From positions 1 to 64,000 of the forward strand of contig JAGVMG010000053.1 in assembly GCA_020053915.1 (NCBI GenBank): a stretch of DNA of 64,000 nt. Direction: 5' to 3'. The DNA is from Parachlamydiales bacterium. Lineage in GTDB: Bacteria > Chlamydiota > Chlamydiia > Chlamydiales > Rhabdochlamydiaceae. The notes beneath the pieces were generated by a model. That model made no database searches, was not told the DNA's origin, and saw nothing but the letters and a program-made list of their open reading frames with translations. Positions 22,798 to 31,842 of the stretch are shown here, in pieces. The first letter of the stretch is position 1. Each line of letters begins with the position of its first letter. The translations under genes were made by a program, and so were the position numbers.

Positions 22798-25700
22798 CTA
22801 AAAGTTTTTGCTTACCGTTATGTTTAACTCGCTTGACCAGTAGTTAGAGCCAAATTCTCCTTCATAACCAAAGTCCACTTTAACGGGCTTTTCTTTCCCA
22901 ATGGCTGCGATAAAATTTAAACCTACAGATCCCAAATTGAGGTTTTGATTGACAGCCACAACTGTAAAGTTACTAGGAGTTCCCACAAACGATGTGTTTA
23001 CAGTCCCTGTCCCAAAAGGTTTTTCAAAGACGTAGCTCACTTTTTCTCTCAAGAAAAAGGCGCCCCAATCATATTCCCATTTCTCACAGAATTTCAGACC
23101 TGTTTCGCTACGCACCATAGAGCTGTTGTTAGCCTTTTGCTTTGCATTAAAGGGAAAGGCTCCATGTTCTTGATACCCTCTTTGCCAAGAAATGGCCCAA
23201 TCAGCAGAAGTAAAGGGAATCATATCGCCCCAAGAAAACTCAACGTCATATCCGACTTCTAAGTGCGGGACAAACTGCCACGCAAAGATGTCTGCATGGG
23301 CCTTTTCAGAAAAACCAGGGAAAGAGATATTCCTTGTATTGTCTGTTTTGTTAAATAGGCCCCAAACAGCAGGAGATAGATAGAAATCCCCTATAAAATA
23401 GTTTCCATACGCAGAGCCGAAGTAGTAGTTGATATTGCCATGGCCAGCATGGTTTTCTTCAGAATAATGAGTATGGGCATATCCAAGCGAGCCGCCTGCG
23501 AGGCCTCTATTTTCTCCCTGATAATCTAATCCAGCAAGAACGGCTTCTGAGGTAAAATGGAAGGAAGGGTTTTGCAGAGAGGCTGATTGGTGTGCAAACT
23601 CACCAAAGCCTGATATCCAAGCAGACAACTTGTTCTTAGGCCCTCTATTTCTCACAGGTTTGGCAACTCTTTCTCTAGCATCTGCTGTAAGCGCTGAGAG
23701 AAACTGATCCTCAGAAGATTTTTTTCCTGAAAATCTAAAATCATCTATGTGAGAGCTGACAAGATTACCAAGAGAAAATGCAGTCTGTGCTGTGATATAG
23801 GTCCCAAAAGCATTTCTAGCGGGCGATATACTTTTTAAGGCTTGCTTCAATTCATCTCCAGAAAGAGCTATCAAAGACATAAATCCGCTTGATGAAGGAG
23901 CCTCTGCATTTAAATAATTTGCAACTTTGAGAAGATTTCCATTAAGGCCTTGCGTAGGGATAGCCAAAACGTAACTTAAATAAATATCGTTTCCAAGATA
24001 GGATAAATCGAACGTAAACCCGGGAATTGTGTTAATAGAGGAAAAGACACCACTTAAAGAACCTGATGCTAAAATTTGATAACTTCCATGGCGTGGAAAA
24101 ACACCTTGATCTTGAATAATTTGTAACGCCCCATCGACTAAAGCACTTCCTGTTACATTTACGCGAGACGCTGCTGTAGGATTTATCTCAATTGCAGTTG
24201 TCGACCCCGAGTTTAAAACAAGACTACCTAGATTGATTACTCCAACGGAATTTCCGGGAGAAAGCACAGCTCCATTTTCAATAATCGTCTCTCCGCCAAT
24301 CGTTCCTGTTCCCTTTAGCCTTCCTCCAGAACTGACCGTAACATCTCCCGCAACTGATCCGTTGATAGATAAAATTCCCTCTTGAATTGAAGTTAGACCC
24401 GTATAGGTATTCAAGCCTGATAATGTCTGGCTGCCAGGACCTTGTTTTGTTAATAATAAAGGGGCACCTAAATAATCCTGAATGATTCCTGAAAAAATGC
24501 CATTTGTAGAAGGATCTGTGCTAATAATTAGCGATGGAATAGATTGTACAATACTTAAGCTGTCCCCATTGAGTTCTCCGATCGTAAACGTCGGAAGAGA
24601 TGTTTCAATATCAAGCATCACATTCTTTAAGACGATATTTGCATTGCCTCCCGAATTTGCACCTTGAATCAAAAAGCCTATATCGGAAATGCGTCTCCCC
24701 TCATTGATTGCCTGAATGGTTACTTTGCCACTTGGAACAGTAAAGCCTTCATTGAGCGCAATTTGCGTTCCTTCAACAGTGCCATTATTTGTTGCAGAAA
24801 TAACAGAGCCATTGCCTAAAGTCACAGTACCATTAAATAATGCCTGCGAACCTGAAACGTAACCGATATAATTAGTTTCATTTCCTGTATTAGTGGCGTT
24901 GTTGGAAATAGATATATTTAAATAATTTCCGGAAATAAAATTCCCAGCCACCTCTAATTGACTTAAATTGACATAACCCGTTTGGTTAGACATGCTTTCA
25001 TTACTATTTGTTCCATTATTAGAAATGACGATGTTTGCATCATCACCCAAAGTGCAAGAACCCTGAAAGTAAGCTTGTTGAGCTCCAACAGAACCAATCA
25101 AATTATTGCCAGCTCCGCTCCCTGTGTCTTCCCCAATATTTTCAATGTGCAAATAAAAGGAATTGCCCGATTCAAAGTTGCTTGAAGCTTTAAATTGTGG
25201 GCTTCCTACAACACCTGCGTAATTTGTAGGATTAACAGTATTGCCACTAAAATTTCCCTCATTGCTTACATGAATGGTTGCGTTATTATGAATGACCGCA
25301 GAAGAACCAAATAAAAGCTGACTGCTCGAAACAGTTCCGATTCCATTCGTATTCATACAATGGCTGCTATCTGTTCCGCTATTTTTAATCGAGAAATTTA
25401 AAAAGTCATCTGCTTGAAATTCTCCATTGAAGACCATTTGATGGCGGCTTATTTGACCTGCGCTAGTCAAAACTCCTGTTTTATCCCCACTACAAGTTCC
25501 ACTATTTTGAGTAACAAAAGCAGCATGTTTGCCAACAGTGCAAGAATCATTAAACATCACTTGATCGCCATCAGAACCAATCGTAGAGATGGATCCAACG
25601 TAGGTCTGACCACTACCGCTACCGCTATCGATACCCACATTTGTTGCAGTCAGGCTAAGATCATCACCTGCCACAAATTGTGTATTTACATAAAATTGAT

Positions 25701-26691
25701 GCTCATAAACATTCCCTACATATAGTAAGTTGCTGCCAATGCTTCCACTGCTACCGTTATTTTCGCCATAATTCGAAATTGCAATTGTATTAGAATCACC
25801 TAAATTACATGTAGCACCAAAACTAATTTGCGAAGATCCCACTACTCCAATAAAGCTACCACCCTCAGATGACCCGCTATTTACTCCATCATTTGTTACA
25901 GAAAAATCCAATGCATCACCCGAAAAAAACGAATCTGCATTATAATATTGACCATTTAATATAGATCCAATGCTGTTTCCAGTTAAGCTATTACTACCAC
26001 TATACGAACCACTGTTAGAAAGAGAAATAACAACATCATCTTCAACGGCATTAATATTATTAATCTGCGCTTGATAGGCTGTCATGCAGGAAATTTGATT
26101 CGCACCTGTCCCATGCGAACGATCACTTCCTATGTTTGCTAAAGTAAGTGATCCTCCATTCAATATAGAGAAGGGCCCTTGCACAAAGAATTGATTGTCC
26201 ATGTTACTGAGGGTAACAACTGAACTATTCAACAATTGCGACCCTGTATTGATTATATTCAGGACAGCACTCCCTGAAGAAGAAAAATTGTTTCGGTTAA
26301 ATGAGAACTGATTTCCAAGAGTAGTAAGATTATCTGTGTTTGTTGCATTCATAGTCGCATTTGTTTGCGCGCCTGTTATTCCAAGCCCATTTAATTCAAC
26401 AGCGTGATTGTTAAAATTTATTGTAAACAGAGATGCACTGTTTGGGAAAAAAACGGAACAGACAGAAAAATTATCGTCCGATTGAGTAGGGTTCAAATCA
26501 ACATGCGCGATAGAACTATCAAAAACAGCTTGCACAATACCTGTAGGAACTCCCGCAGGACTCCAATTTTCAGGAGCATTCATATCATGTTCTGGACTTT
26601 CTGCAATCCAGGTAGACGATGGAAGTACAGCACCCAGAGGTGCAAAATTTGTTAGCCCAAAAACTATAGCTGTATTTCTAAATAACGACAT
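22798..26691 (-). CDS. Type Va autotransporter with repetitive passenger
   Basis: 1297 residues. The C-terminal about 270 residues (from DARERVAKPVRNRG on) form the autotransporter beta-barrel: KLSAWISGFGEFAHQ, alternating aromatic strands, terminal ...SELNITVSKNF ending in Phe for BAM recognition. Residues about 770-840 contain an autotransporter-associated strand repeat (TLSGLNTYTGLTSIQEGILS). The passenger (about 130-690) is built of approximately 45-residue units with N-x-G-x-(N/D)-x-G-S and (I/V)-G-x-V-x(2)-S-Q, very rich in Asn, Ser and Gly. The N-terminal hydrophobic stretch (TAIVFGLTNFAPLGAVLP) is a weak signal peptide. It lacks the FxxN/GGAI spacing of Pmps. Likely a surface adhesin. 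Confidence 0.85.
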   Translation of the reverse strand: MSLFRNTAIVFGLTNFAPLGAVLPSSTWIAESPEHDMNAPENWSPAGVPTGIVQAVFDSSIAHVDLNPTQSDDNFSVCSVFFPNSASLFTINFNNHAVELNGLGITGAQTNATMNATNTDNLTTLGNQFSFNRNNFSSSGSAVLNIINTGSQLLNSSVVTLSNMDNQFFVQGPFSILNGGSLTLANIGSDRSHGTGANQISCMTAYQAQINNINAVEDDVVISLSNSGSYSGSNSLTGNSIGSILNGQYYNADSFFSGDALDFSVTNDGVNSGSSEGGSFIGVVGSSQISFGATCNLGDSNTIAISNYGENNGSSGSIGSNLLYVGNVYEHQFYVNTQFVAGDDLSLTATNVGIDSGSGSGQTYVGSISTIGSDGDQVMFNDSCTVGKHAAFVTQNSGTCSGDKTGVLTSAGQISRHQMVFNGEFQADDFLNFSIKNSGTDSSHCMNTNGIGTVSSSQLLFGSSAVIHNNATIHVSNEGNFSGNTVNPTNYAGVVGSPQFKASSNFESGNSFYLHIENIGEDTGSGAGNNLIGSVGAQQAYFQGSCTLGDDANIVISNNGTNSNESMSNQTGYVNLSQLEVAGNFISGNYLNISISNNATNTGNETNYIGYVSGSQALFNGTVTLGNGSVISATNNGTVEGTQIALNEGFTVPSGKVTIQAINEGRRISDIGFLIQGANSGGNANIVLKNVMLDIETSLPTFTIGELNGDSLSIVQSIPSLIISTDPSTNGIFSGIIQDYLGAPLLLTKQGPGSQTLSGLNTYTGLTSIQEGILSINGSVAGDVTVSSGGRLKGTGTIGGETIIENGAVLSPGNSVGVINLGSLVLNSGSTTAIEINPTAASRVNVTGSALVDGALQIIQDQGVFPRHGSYQILASGSLSGVFSSINTIPGFTFDLSYLGNDIYLSYVLAIPTQGLNGNLLKVANYLNAEAPSSSGFMSLIALSGDELKQALKSISPARNAFGTYITAQTAFSLGNLVSSHIDDFRFSGKKSSEDQFLSALTADARERVAKPVRNRGPKNKLSAWISGFGEFAHQSASLQNPSFHFTSEAVLAGLDYQGENRGLAGGSLGYAHTHYSEENHAGHGNINYYFGSAYGNYFIGDFYLSPAVWGLFNKTDNTRNISFPGFSEKAHADIFAWQFVPHLEVGYDVEFSWGDMIPFTSADWAISWQRGYQEHGAFPFNAKQKANNSSMVRSETGLKFCEKWEYDWGAFFLREKVSYVFEKPFGTGTVNTSFVGTPSNFTVVAVNQNLNLGSVGLNFIAAIGKEKPVKVDFGYEGEFGSNYWSSELNITVSKNF

Positions 26692-27015
26692 TTTTTCTTT
26701 GTAACAGCCGCACTCATTTTTAATAAATTGGATTTTTTACTTAAATACTGAAAACTTTTTAGTGAAAAAGCCACCTCTTCAACTTTCTACTGTTTATACG
26801 TTGTTAAGTGTTGTCCGAGAGTGTGCCAAAAATATGCCTTAGAAAGAAAATGGCACTTAAGAATTAAGTCTTAAATGCCTAGAATAACATGCTCCAGATA
26901 CTGGGAACACTACGAACTTTTGACTGGCTAGGACTTTATTAAGAATTTTCAACCCTTTCAAAATTAATATCTTAAAATTCCCTTGAAATCACGTATCACA
27001 AAAGATACAACAAAG
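26692..27015. other. Intergenic region upstream of the autotransporter gene, with repeat copy B
   Basis: No gene is seen. Its left part should hold the promoter of the minus-strand autotransporter. At about 26841-26925 there is a third, more diverged copy (B) of the tRNA-Asn-flank sequence. GGCACTTAAGA and TCTTAAATGCC form a hairpin with T residues behind it on the minus strand, then GCTCCAGATACTGGGA and a segment TACGAACTTTTGAC that recalls the tRNA T-arm. Confidence 0.45.
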
Positions 27016-27182
27016 TTATACCCGACTTGGTCTCAAACTTGGAATTTGGGGGTCTTAGAGCGGTCCAGTTTTTTTGAACCGCGACGACGGGAATATTCAT
27101 GAATATTCTCGAGAGCAGTTCGAAAAAAATGGGCCGCTATAATGGCTCCTAAATTCCAAGTTTGTGACCGAGTCGGGTATAA
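27016..27182. repeat. 167-bp near-palindrome (MITE-like) upstream of the FAD monooxygenase gene
   Basis: The ends (ATACCCGACT ... AGTCGGGTAT) form an inverted repeat whose outer 30 bp differ at two positions. The centre GAATATTCATGAATATTC (27091-27108) is a perfect palindrome, and about four fifths of the whole pairs by hand alignment. Like the element before metN, the termini are TA-CCC ... GGG-TA. A short plus-strand frame runs through its right arm but has no ribosome site. Confidence 0.8.
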
Positions 27183-27250
27183 ATGGATAAAAATTGAAAA
27201 ACTTCCTTCTTTGCTGTGGAGACTAATATGGCTGAAAGAGATTGAAAAAA

Positions 27251-28693
27251 ATGGAAAAAAAAGAGGTTTACTGGACTATTTGTCCGAAATGTTATGGACG
27301 CGGGAAAAAAAACTTGAGGCTCCGCAAGAAAGCGAGAATCCGCTACCAAATAGCCATTAATGAATTTGAAAAAAGTAAGCGTGAAGGAAAGCCTTCGGTT
27401 CGCCCTAGGATGACTCAATTTTTATGCGATAATTGCAATGGATCTGGCTTGATTCCTGCCACTAGTCGCCCCATTGCAGATTCAGAAAACTATCCACATG
27501 TAGCAATTATTGGTGCAGGTATAGCAGGCGTGGCACTTGCTGTAGCTTGCTTGCATCGTGGCATTCCATTTACCCTTTATGAGCGCGATAGCAGCTTTGA
27601 TGCTCGAGCTCAGGGCTACGGACTTACCTTGCAACAAGCAAGCAAAGCAATTAAAGAACTGGGTCTTTTCTCTTTAAAAGACGGGATTAATTCCACACGC
27701 CATGTGGTGCTTACTACAGAAGGAAAAGAAATCACTGAATGGGGGGTGAGGACGCACGCAAACATTAAAAAGTCTCCAAAGCGTAGAAATGTGCATATCC
27801 CAAGGCAAGCCTTGCGCTTAGCGTTACTTGAGCAATTGGGTGAGCATGATGTCGTGCAGTGGGGGCACCGCTTAGTTTGTTTTAAACAATGTGAAGATAA
27901 AAGTGTTGAATTAAGCTTTCAGGTTAACAGAGAGATGAAGAACGCGAAGGCAGATTTGGTGGTAGGTGCCGATGGCATTCGCAGTGTTGTACGCAGCTTG
28001 TTGATTGGTGAGGAGATTACTCCTTTGCGTTACCTGGGTTATGTAGTAATTTTGGGTATTTGTTCTTTAGAGGCTCTTAAGGGTATTGAAAGTTCATTGC
28101 TCGACTCAGCCACCGTGTTTCAAACCGTCAATGGCTATGAACGAATCTACATGATGCCTTACTCGTTAGACTCGGTAATGTGGCAACTTAGTTTCCCCAT
28201 GCCCGAAGAAGAAGCTAAGGCCTTAAGTGCACAAGGATCTCAGGCACTTAAAGAAGAAGCATGTCGTAGAGCAAAGTGGCATAAGCCCATTCCTCAAATC
28301 TTATCAGCCACCCTACCGGCACAAATTTCAGGTTATCCCGTTTACGACCGAGAATTACTCAAGCCGGAATTATTGGAAAAAGCGGGGCCATTTACTTTGA
28401 TTGGAGATGCAGCTCACCCTATGAGTCCATTCAAAGGACAAGGTGCAAATCAGGCTCTGTTGGATGCACTGGCATTGGCTCGTAACATTTCAGTAACATG
28501 TACTCCCTTGTCTAAATGGAAAGAAACCGGAGTGAGAGAAATTGCACTAACTGAATTTGAAGAAGAAATGTTAGCACGTAGTGCTTCTAAAGTGAAGGAT
28601 TCAGCTGAGGCCGTGGAACTTTTACATTCCGAAGGTGTGCTACGTGAAGGTTATGAACCTAAAGGACGATCTTTACGAGGTAACAATCTGTAA
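27251..28693 (+). CDS. FAD-dependent monooxygenase with an N-terminal DnaJ-like zinc ribbon
   Basis: 480 residues. Two C-x-x-C-x-G-x-G motifs, CPKCYGRG (11-18) and CDNCNGSG (59-66), flank a basic helical hairpin and should bind one zinc as in DnaJ. From residue 82 follows a group A flavin monooxygenase: VAIIGAGIAGVALAVA (FAD Rossmann), VVGADGIRSVVRSL (DG motif), LIGDAAHPMSPFKGQGANQA (GD motif). It is closest in plan to TetX/PHBH-type hydroxylases that use NAD(P)H and O2. I chose the ATG at 27251; a TTG at 27242 is in frame. The zinc-ribbon fusion is unusual. Codon choice looks more AT-rich than in housekeeping neighbours, so transfer is possible. Confidence 0.8.
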   Translation: MEKKEVYWTICPKCYGRGKKNLRLRKKARIRYQIAINEFEKSKREGKPSVRPRMTQFLCDNCNGSGLIPATSRPIADSENYPHVAIIGAGIAGVALAVACLHRGIPFTLYERDSSFDARAQGYGLTLQQASKAIKELGLFSLKDGINSTRHVVLTTEGKEITEWGVRTHANIKKSPKRRNVHIPRQALRLALLEQLGEHDVVQWGHRLVCFKQCEDKSVELSFQVNREMKNAKADLVVGADGIRSVVRSLLIGEEITPLRYLGYVVILGICSLEALKGIESSLLDSATVFQTVNGYERIYMMPYSLDSVMWQLSFPMPEEEAKALSAQGSQALKEEACRRAKWHKPIPQILSATLPAQISGYPVYDRELLKPELLEKAGPFTLIGDAAHPMSPFKGQGANQALLDALALARNISVTCTPLSKWKETGVREIALTEFEEEMLARSASKVKDSAEAVELLHSEGVLREGYEPKGRSLRGNNL

Positions 28694-28812
28694 TCAATAT
28701 ATGAGACACCTATTATCCAAGCAACACGTACAGTGGCGCATCCTTTGAGCTCTATTACAAGAAAAACAGAAATACTAATGAAAATTAAAAAATAAGCTTA
28801 TACAGAACTATG

Positions 28813-28901
28813 TCTTCTGACTCTTCACTAATTCTAAAGATATTATTAAATAAAAAAAGGCACTGCAGGATCGCTCCTTAAGTGCCTTGTATAGAAGACT
28901 C
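28813..28901 (-). repeat. Direct repeat copy C: 3' flank and terminator of tRNA-Asn
   Basis: This is the partner of the repeat at 22677-22765. On the minus strand it starts with the last bases of tRNA-Asn. It contains the hairpin GGCACTTAAGGAGCGATCCT/GCAGTGCC (28859-28884) followed by a T-rich run, i.e. the tRNA terminator. Conservation with copy A continues past the terminator by about 45 bp. Confidence 0.6.
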
Positions 28902-28970
28902 CGGATGCAAGATTCGAACTTGCGACCAATGGATTAACAGTCCACTGCTCTACCGCTGAGCTAATCCGGA
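28899..28970 (-). tRNA. tRNA-Asn (anticodon GTT)
   Basis: 72 nt. Read on the minus strand: acceptor TCCGGAT pairs with ATCCGGA, discriminator G, D-arm GCTC/GAGC with AGCGGTA loop, anticodon arm TGGACTGTTAATCCA with GTT in the loop, T-arm GCAAG-TTCGAAT-CTTGC. CCA is not encoded. All standard arms are intact. Confidence 0.95.
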
Positions 28971-29040
28971 ACAGAAGGGACCATTCTAAAAAGAGCGGGA
29001 ATTTAAATCAATTGTTGGTTGCAGTTTTTTCAGACAGAGG

Positions 29041-30234
29041 TCATTTTCCCTGGGAAATGGGGGCTGGACCTGCGACGGTTCCAGGCGGATTTTTGTACCA
29101 ACCTGGGTCGTTATAGCTAGTAATCCCCTCACGGACCTTGAGGACGGTGAACATACCGGACATTTCGATAGGACCGAAAGGACCGGGAGATCCGTATGGG
29201 AGAAAATTGCGAGGGCGGGACATATGGTGGCTCATTTCAAACATCTGCCCCATCCCCTTTTCGTTCATGGGCATGTAGCCGGGAAGAAGTTGTTGGATTT
29301 TTTCAGCGAGATCGTCTTGGGGGACGAGGAGCATGTTGGGAAGATTGTGCTCCATGCCGCTCATCGTGTGGTGGGTTTTATGGCAATGGATCGCCCAGTC
29401 TCCTAGATTGTCAGCGACAAATTCGATATCATGGGTATTACCGACGACAATATCAAGTGTGCTACTGAGATATTGAGCTGTTCTAGGCAGCCGCCAGCCT
29501 CCTGTAGCCGTCACCGTGAAGGCGTAGCCGTGGAGGTGAACGGGATGGTTGTCCATACTTAAATTGCCGAAGCGGATGCGCACCCTTTCCCCTTTTTTGA
29601 CGACGAGAGGATCTGTGCCGGGATAAACCCGTCCGTTGAATGTGAAATAATTAAAGTCGAGCATCACCATCGGATCGGGAGTGGAAGCTCCAGGAGGAAG
29701 ATACCATTCATGGAGCATAATGGCAAAATCGCGGTCAATGGGAGGATGTTCCCCTTCTTGAGGGTGAATGATAAAAAAGCCCATCATCCCCATGCCAATT
29801 TGGACCATCTCATCGTAATGAGAGTGGTACATATACGTTCCGTGTTGTTTTAACACGAACTCATACTGAAAGGTTTCTCCGGGAGGAATCGAAGGTTGAT
29901 TCAGACCTGTGACACCATCCATTCCATTGGGAAGAATCAACCCATGCCAATGGACAGTGGTGGGTTCTGGCAAATGATTCGTCACGAGGATGCGGACTTT
30001 GTCCCCTTCGACAGCTTCGATTGTAGGCCCAGGACTCTGTCCGTTGTATCCCCAGCAATTGACAACAAGCCCTGGAGCGAACTCGCGCTTGATGGGTTCC
30101 GCAGTCAGCCGAAAGACTTTAACATCTCCTTCCATCGTGTAAGCAAGAGTGGTGCCATTAGGAGTAATGACAGGCGTGTAGGCATGCACGGAGCTGATCG
30201 CTAAAAGGAAAAGTAGGCGCAGTATCATATTCAT
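29041..30234 (-). CDS. Multicopper oxidase, short (two cupredoxin blocks)
   Basis: 397 residues with signal peptide (LLFLLAISSVHA|YTP). Copper ligands occur in four blocks: HWHG 95-98, HSH 137-139, HPVHLHG 230-236, HCHKTHHTMSGM 283-294. The last includes the Cys and distal residues of the type 1 site. Typical CopA/CueO enzymes have three domains and 450-600 residues; here the ligand blocks sit in two adjacent cupredoxin domains with an 85-residue tail containing several Met/His (MNEKGMGQMFEMSHHMSRP). It is probably a periplasmic cuprous oxidase or laccase that detoxifies copper. It starts inside the end of the TolC-like gene (4-bp overlap), so the two form an operon. Confidence 0.88.
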   Translation of the reverse strand: MNMILRLLFLLAISSVHAYTPVITPNGTTLAYTMEGDVKVFRLTAEPIKREFAPGLVVNCWGYNGQSPGPTIEAVEGDKVRILVTNHLPEPTTVHWHGLILPNGMDGVTGLNQPSIPPGETFQYEFVLKQHGTYMYHSHYDEMVQIGMGMMGFFIIHPQEGEHPPIDRDFAIMLHEWYLPPGASTPDPMVMLDFNYFTFNGRVYPGTDPLVVKKGERVRIRFGNLSMDNHPVHLHGYAFTVTATGGWRLPRTAQYLSSTLDIVVGNTHDIEFVADNLGDWAIHCHKTHHTMSGMEHNLPNMLLVPQDDLAEKIQQLLPGYMPMNEKGMGQMFEMSHHMSRPRNFLPYGSPGPFGPIEMSGMFTVLKVREGITSYNDPGWYKNPPGTVAGPAPISQGK

Positions 30235-31586
30235 TCTGAGTTTTTAAGCTCCAATTTACCACCGATATAAAGGTCGAGAGAGGATCTTGCGATCCAATAA
30301 TCGCGCAGGGCCATTGCATGGGCAATTTGAGAGCGTATTTCCTCCTGCTTGAGTTGCAAAAGGTCATACACTCCATAGGCCATCACATTGTATTGCTTTT
30401 GTGCTATTCCAAGAATTTTTTCCCGCAATGGAAGTACCTGCTGTGCGTAGGCTTCTGTAATCGCACGGGCTTGTAACACTTGATCGCGCGCGGCTCTCAC
30501 TTGGAGTTTGGTTTCTAGTGTTAACGCTTCTAAATGGTCTTGCGCTTGTCTAAATTCCGCATAAAGACGGGCTCTGTCGGCTTGGCCGTGGTTGAAAAAA
30601 GGAAGGGCTAAACCAAACGCTGGGCCTGTATCCCAAAAACCCTCAGATTGATGTTCGGTTGAGATCCCGATTTTTCCATTAGTGTAAGCCCACCATTTCT
30701 TCTGCGCACCAATCGAAGCAATCGACTCGACCTGTTTTCTTGCGGCAGCAACATCCAAGCGCTCAGAGAGAGCTAAGGCCTCTAAATCTTCTAAAGGAAT
30801 TTCCTGTTCTGGAAGATCAGGCAAGGAAGCGCAAATGGTAAGCTCTGGCTCATCGACTCCCATATGCATACTGAGTTTTTGCTCGAGGGAAATGAGTTCA
30901 ATCTCTGTTTGAGCTAACTCGAGCTGGGTTTGAATGCACTCTGCCTGCTTACTCTCGACAAACAAAGGATTGCTATTGCCCGTTTGAGATTGTCTCTCGG
31001 AAAGAGTTTGGGCTGCTGTTGCAGCGTCTATGAGGGTGCGCTGCCACTCTGCTTTTAAGAGCGCTGTCTGCAAAGCGTAGAAGGTTTGTTCCACTTCCGC
31101 AGCAAGATTTAAAACCTGGTGGGCAACGCGCATCTTAGCTTCTTCAAATTTCAATGCAGCGGTTTTCTTTTTTAAGGGAACCATAAACAGATCGAGAAAG
31201 CTTGTGACAAGATTGAGCGATGCGTTGATCCCGGAATAGAGAGAACTCGGAAAGCGGACGTATCCATCAAGAAAAGGATTTTGAAAAAGGCCGGCTTCGA
31301 CAAGATCTGCTTGCGCAATCCCAATCTCTTCGAAGGTTGCTTGCAAACTTGGGTTTTGTAAGAGAGCGATCTGCACAGCGTCTTCCACCTGCAATTCTCT
31401 CTCAAGAAGAGAGGCTATTTTCTCTCGCACGAGCGCGTCAGCTTCCGTCCCTTGATACCAATGGACCTGCTTCTCGATCCGCTGTTGGACGGTTTCTTGA
31501 ACCCAACTGCCATCGTCTTTGGCATGCTTGTTACAGCTTGCCAAAGCGACAAGTGACGACAAAAGTAATAGGCGTGGAAGGGTCAT
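30231..31586 (-). CDS. TolC/CusC-family outer-membrane efflux lipoprotein
   Basis: 451 residues. The lipoprotein signal ends LVALASC (Cys18). Two OEP repeats of long alpha-helices follow (VQIALLQNPSLQATFEEIGI opens the first; TKLQVRAARDQVLQARAITE lies in the second), with strand segments between. The family forms trimeric outer-membrane tunnels for tripartite pumps. No CusA/CusB-type partner is nearby; its only partner is the overlapping multicopper oxidase, which suggests a copper-handling role like CopB/CusC. Gene pairs of this kind exist in other copper loci. Confidence 0.85.
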   Translation of the reverse strand: MTLPRLLLLSSLVALASCNKHAKDDGSWVQETVQQRIEKQVHWYQGTEADALVREKIASLLERELQVEDAVQIALLQNPSLQATFEEIGIAQADLVEAGLFQNPFLDGYVRFPSSLYSGINASLNLVTSFLDLFMVPLKKKTAALKFEEAKMRVAHQVLNLAAEVEQTFYALQTALLKAEWQRTLIDAATAAQTLSERQSQTGNSNPLFVESKQAECIQTQLELAQTEIELISLEQKLSMHMGVDEPELTICASLPDLPEQEIPLEDLEALALSERLDVAAARKQVESIASIGAQKKWWAYTNGKIGISTEHQSEGFWDTGPAFGLALPFFNHGQADRARLYAEFRQAQDHLEALTLETKLQVRAARDQVLQARAITEAYAQQVLPLREKILGIAQKQYNVMAYGVYDLLQLKQEEIRSQIAHAMALRDYWIARSSLDLYIGGKLELKNSE

Positions 31587-31842
31587 GAGTGCTCATGGGT
31601 ATTCACTTCCCTTGTAACGAATGTAAAATTTAATTTTAAGTCTTTTCTAATGAGAAAAAGAAGGCTATACCGGATTCAGTCATTATCGATGAAGAAAATC
31701 ACCCGAAGTTTACGCCAGTAAATTTCGGGTGGAAATCATATTGCTTCTTCAAGCCTCGACGCGACTCAATCATTAGCCTTTACAGACGCACAGTTGAGTG
31801 GGGTAGTTGCACTTCGAGCATGTATTTGGTCCTCTATCAGAT
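31587..31842. other. Intergenic region with one strong stem-loop
   Basis: CACCCGAAGTTTAC (31700-31713) pairs with GTAAATTTCGGGTG (31718-31731) around GCCA, a 14-bp stem with one G-T pair. On the minus strand it is followed by ATTTTCTTC, so it may end transcription of the 25-residue peptide gene upstream. It could instead be a regulatory hairpin in the leader of the copper operon. Nothing else is seen. Confidence 0.45.

Noticed and set aside
27142-27360. 72-codon plus-strand ORF overlapping the right arm of the second palindrome
   Set aside because: It overlaps the start of the monooxygenase in another frame, has no ribosome site and its first codons lie in the repeat.
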